Shown: piece by piece, positions 60,649 to 64,000 of the stretch
How the letters are laid out: each line of letters opens with the position of its first letter
How positions within the stretch are numbered: position 1 is the first letter of the stretch
From: Ptychodera flava
Taxonomy: Eukaryota > Hemichordata > Enteropneusta > Ptychoderidae
NCBI RefSeq assembly: GCF_041260155.1
Contig: NC_091939.1
Coordinates: 42,154,370 to 42,218,369 of the forward strand
Direction: 5' to 3'
Length of the DNA stretch: 64,000 bases
Translations under genes and position numbers: made by a program
The notes under the pieces: generated by a model
What the model saw: the letters and a program-made list of their open reading frames with translations, nothing else
Told to the model about the DNA's origin: nothing
Database searches by the model: none

Positions 60649-63600
60649 TTTGACAAATGGACCGACAGTCAAAGAAAACGAGTATTGCAAGATATCATAT
60701 ACAAATGTAACAAAGGCCAGCTAGAGTTTGGCCTTAAAGTTACTGGTCACAAGTTACCCATACAGAAACATGATTTTGCCCAGATACTACCACGATGCAT
60801 TGCTGTTTATATATTGTCATTTCTGGATCCTAGAAGTTTATGCAGATGTGCACAGGTAAGTTTATTGTGATAGTTATGTCTGATCAAAAGCACTTGCTCT
60901 GTGTTCATGTACTGATTTATCAGTGTGTTTTCTTTACTGTAGTGTTCCCAGAATCCAGAGAATCAGTTTTGTGACACCTTGATCAGATATTTCATTTAGA
61001 TTTATGTTGTAGGTATGGTACACCACAAGGCAGCCAAGAAACAAACACGTACAATGTCATGCATACTCTCTCTTTTGCCTTCGCTATCTCTCTCTCTCTC
61101 ATGCAGTCACACACACGGAAATATACTGAACACTTCAGCTGAGAGTTGAATATTTGTAGTCTAGTCATACATCAACTATAATACTGTACTACCAATAACA
61201 GTACCGGTATACCACTGATAACATTGTATTCATTAAAACAATTTTGTTTGAAAACATTAAAATGTAATATGAAAAAGCTACATAAATATGTTTCCAGTAG
61301 CTGGAGATGTATGGTAGTAATTCTTGTTTGTCCATATGATCATTGAAAGAGAACACTGACTGTATCATCTTAAGTTTTTTCAATGAAAATGTTGTATGAT
61401 AAGCTAATATATTTTGTAATAACTGTATGTGATAGGTGAGTTGGTATTGGAAGTACTTAGCCGATTTAGATCAAGTATGGATGCCAAAGTGTTTACGACT
61501 TGGATGGTTCTTGACCTTCAGCCCCAGTCCTTATGAAACAGGAATATGGAAAAGATTGTATTTAGAGAATGTACGGGAAATTAACCTGCTTGGACCCAAG
61601 GTAAACAACTCATTCTAGCATCAATACATATTAGTTAAGCATTCTGGTTTCCATGGTGATGAACTTGTAGATGTTCCCAGCTATGAGGTAAACCTTAGAT
61701 TTTAACAGTCGCAGTAAAACTGGTTAATGTGTCCTATTTATTGTGAACTCTCCACCATTGATACTCATTGAGTTATTCTTCCAATTTTGAAAAAATTCAC
61801 TTGAATTATTTCAAGTACTGTTTTCACAGTAAATTGAAGTCAAGACTTCAGAATGTGTTATTCTTTAATCGCAAACCAAACACCCTTGTAGCTTTGTCAG
61901 TTCATTTCAAATTGCAAAAGAATAATCTTTAATTAGTCCTACCTTGAGAAAGGTAACAGTGTAGAATTTCAACAGAGATCAGATTTCCTTACTGATCTCT
62001 AAGCTGCCTTCTGAGCAAGGATGAAAGCTCAGATTATTCTCATGTCATCTGTCACTGAAGTAGAGATTACTTCACCTTTGACCTGATATTTTTGTTTTCC
62101 AGAAGAAACCAAATCGGTTCATCAGGTGCTGCATTGACAATGGTCATACTGATGCTAAGGATAGGAAAGTTGACTTTGATAAAATGTCCAAGAAACCTCC
62201 AAGAAGTAAAACAAAATCCAGCCAACCGTTTGAACAACCGCCCTGGAGGGCATCAGATCCAGTTGTCAAGGATACTGTTAGAAACAATTATCTTGATAAT
62301 GAAGATGATGAGATAATTAGAGCAAGGTAAGAATTTATGATTTACTAATATATGCAGATAACATCATTAGACTATGATACAGAAATATGCCAAGTTATCT
62401 CCTACAGCCACAAAATCTTTCCCCTATTTTGGATACTTACATTTTTCTGCTCAACTATTTGCTGGACTTGATTTACTCACACCTGGATTGTGTATTAACT
62501 TGTTGTCTTTCACCATTGTTTTCCATCACATCAACAACTTCCTTCACGGTGGCTTTTCAAGAATCCTTACTTCATTCATTGATGTGGATCATAATTCAAA
62601 TAACATCCAAGACATTTTACAGTACTAGTGTAGAATTGGGCCAAAATGACCAAAAAAAACCCTAAATAGTGGATTGTGTTGTGATATTTGACACAAATTA
62701 GAATCAACAAGACTTTTAAATACATTTTACACTTTGTTGAGCTGGTAGTAGAGAGACTGTACCTGTATTCAGTGCATGTTATAAATACAGTCTGACTGCC
62801 TTGGTCTACAACTGTGTGTGTCAGTGTGAAACTTTACCAAGTATTCAGCAGTAAGCACAGGCACTTGTTGCATTGCTGGGAAAAGTAGCAATAGACAAGG
62901 CCTAGACTTTATGGCGGTATTGAGGAGGGAATGTGATAATCCATGCTTGCCCCATATCATGGTGTCGGTCAAACTTTACAGTGTGCATGAACTGCAAATC
63001 TAATAATCACTACAGACGGTATCATGGACACAGCTTGCCAGGGTCATCATATGATAATTCTTTGCCAGGCAGGGTCTTGAAAAACTCATATGATGAAATT
63101 ATTAATGTGGAAAGTGACTATACCATGACCACAAAAAAGGTGTTCAAACTAAAATGGCAGATAAGGCACAAACATGGCCTGGCTACAAGTGGTAAATTAT
63201 CACCAAAATTGGCAATTGTCATGTTTCTTGACCGGCCCTTTGGAGTATTGAACATATGAAAGAATGTGTGATTATTCATATGATTTATAATCTTGCATTT
63301 CATTTTAGTAGTTTCTGATATGCAATTATCGTGTCGTATCTTCCATTGTTTATACTACCGTAAGGTTCCACCTTATTCTTAGACTTTTGCCTCTTATCCC
63401 GGCAATGTTAGTTACTAAGTTAGCCAGATTATTGCTGGTTATATTCTACTACTTTAACTGTACATACTGTAGTGTTCATATGATACTATAGCACTCAAAA
63501 GATCAACAATCTCTGTAAATTTAACAATGTTCCATCTCCTAGTAAATTTTAACAATGTCCCATCTCCTAGTGTGTAGCAAGTTTCTCATTGTCGTCATTC

Positions 63601-64000
63601 TGTATGTAGGTTTACACAGATGTACACAAATACATAAACTTTGTTATGGAAAAGTGAGGCATATCAATATTTGGAACAAATGCAAGTGTCTGCCATAAAT
63701 CAGCAAATCTTGTATCATAATAATCTCTTAAAGGACATAGTGATGTCCTTATAACATTGATAATGTAGTGTAATGTAGCATTCTCAATGTGATACCATTT
63801 ATAATAGCTTGTGTAATATCTGTGTATCAGTTTTAAAAGTCTTACTGTATCATACTAATAGTGGTTTTGGAGTTAGTATCCCTTAGAGTTCTTGCAACCT
63901 AAGTTACCATCAAATAGACTCTGTATATTCATTTTCTTAAAATTAAAGTAATGTTTTTGCATGTTTGATTATCCAGGGCAAGACGAATGCATAAGTTGAT
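60649..64000 (+). CDS. FBXO16-like: FBXO16-like F-box protein, four exons visible, gene runs off the window
   Basis: Exons: 60,649-60,855, 61,436-61,600, 62,103-62,326 and 63,977 onward, all with AG/GT borders. Phases are 0, 0 and 2, and the last junction (AG joined to G) stays in frame. The first encodes FDKWTDSQRKRVLQDI and the F-box start LPRCIAVYILSFLDPRSLCR. The second continues CAQ/VSWYWKYLADLDQVWMP and has SPSPYETGIWKRLY. The third is basic and ends in PPWRASDP and NNYLDNEDDE. This order closely matches vertebrate FBXO16 as I remember it, including the PPWR and YLDN motifs. F-box proteins recruit substrates to SCF ubiquitin ligases through SKP1. The N-terminal exon and start lie upstream and were not found; the C-terminus is beyond 64,000. 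Confidence 0.88.

Overview
The window is animal nuclear DNA. It has intron-bearing genes with GT-AG splice sites, CR1/L2-type LINE fragments, many small inverted-repeat transposons and microsatellites, and no bacterial features. The gene types (a TRIM-NHL E3 ligase, an FBXO16-like F-box protein) and the repeat families (minisatellite-bearing elements with ACGG-type tetranucleotide tails, P-superfamily DNA transposon) suggest a marine invertebrate, perhaps a hemichordate or other invertebrate deuterostome. The species assignment is inference.

Positions 1-36.5 kb are transposon-dense and gene-poor. They hold tandem-repeat elements that end in a tetranucleotide tract plus a hairpin (1-1073, 5.5-6.4 kb, 9.5-9.8 kb, and two copies of one ~1.3-1.5 kb element at 10.5 and 33.7 kb). 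They also hold 5'-truncated LINEs (about 5.0-5.5, 24.2-25.6 and 36.5-37.2 kb), many palindromic MITE-like insertions, and a decayed multi-copy protein gene at 3.7-4.5 kb.

The centrepiece is a single ~10.9 kb DNA transposon at 37,651-48,570, bounded by ~335-bp terminal inverted repeats (about 97% identical by eye). It carries two convergent genes. On the minus strand is a multi-exon P-element/THAP9-type transposase with recognisable RNase H-like motifs but no visible THAP domain. On the plus strand is a PIF1-like SF1 helicase whose reading frame, after two one-base shifts, continues into a C-terminal PHD finger. The two stop codons are only ~100 bp apart, and each gene appears to start just inside one TIR; each TIR carries the same GC box and CCAAT box at its inner edge. 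A 109-bp palindromic MITE at 27,994-28,102 is built from the same TIR ends and is flanked by a near-perfect 8-bp duplication, the size expected for P elements. A helicase-PHD protein carried by a P-superfamily transposon is, to my knowledge, not a standard arrangement, and it is the best candidate here for an undescribed system.

From ~50.8 kb to the end the sequence is quieter and holds host genes: a single-exon TRIM-NHL gene (54,266-56,473) and four exons of an FBXO16-like gene (60,649 to beyond the window end). The TRIM gene and both transposon genes are interrupted by single-base indels, most of them in homopolymer runs, so base-calling error is as likely as gene death.
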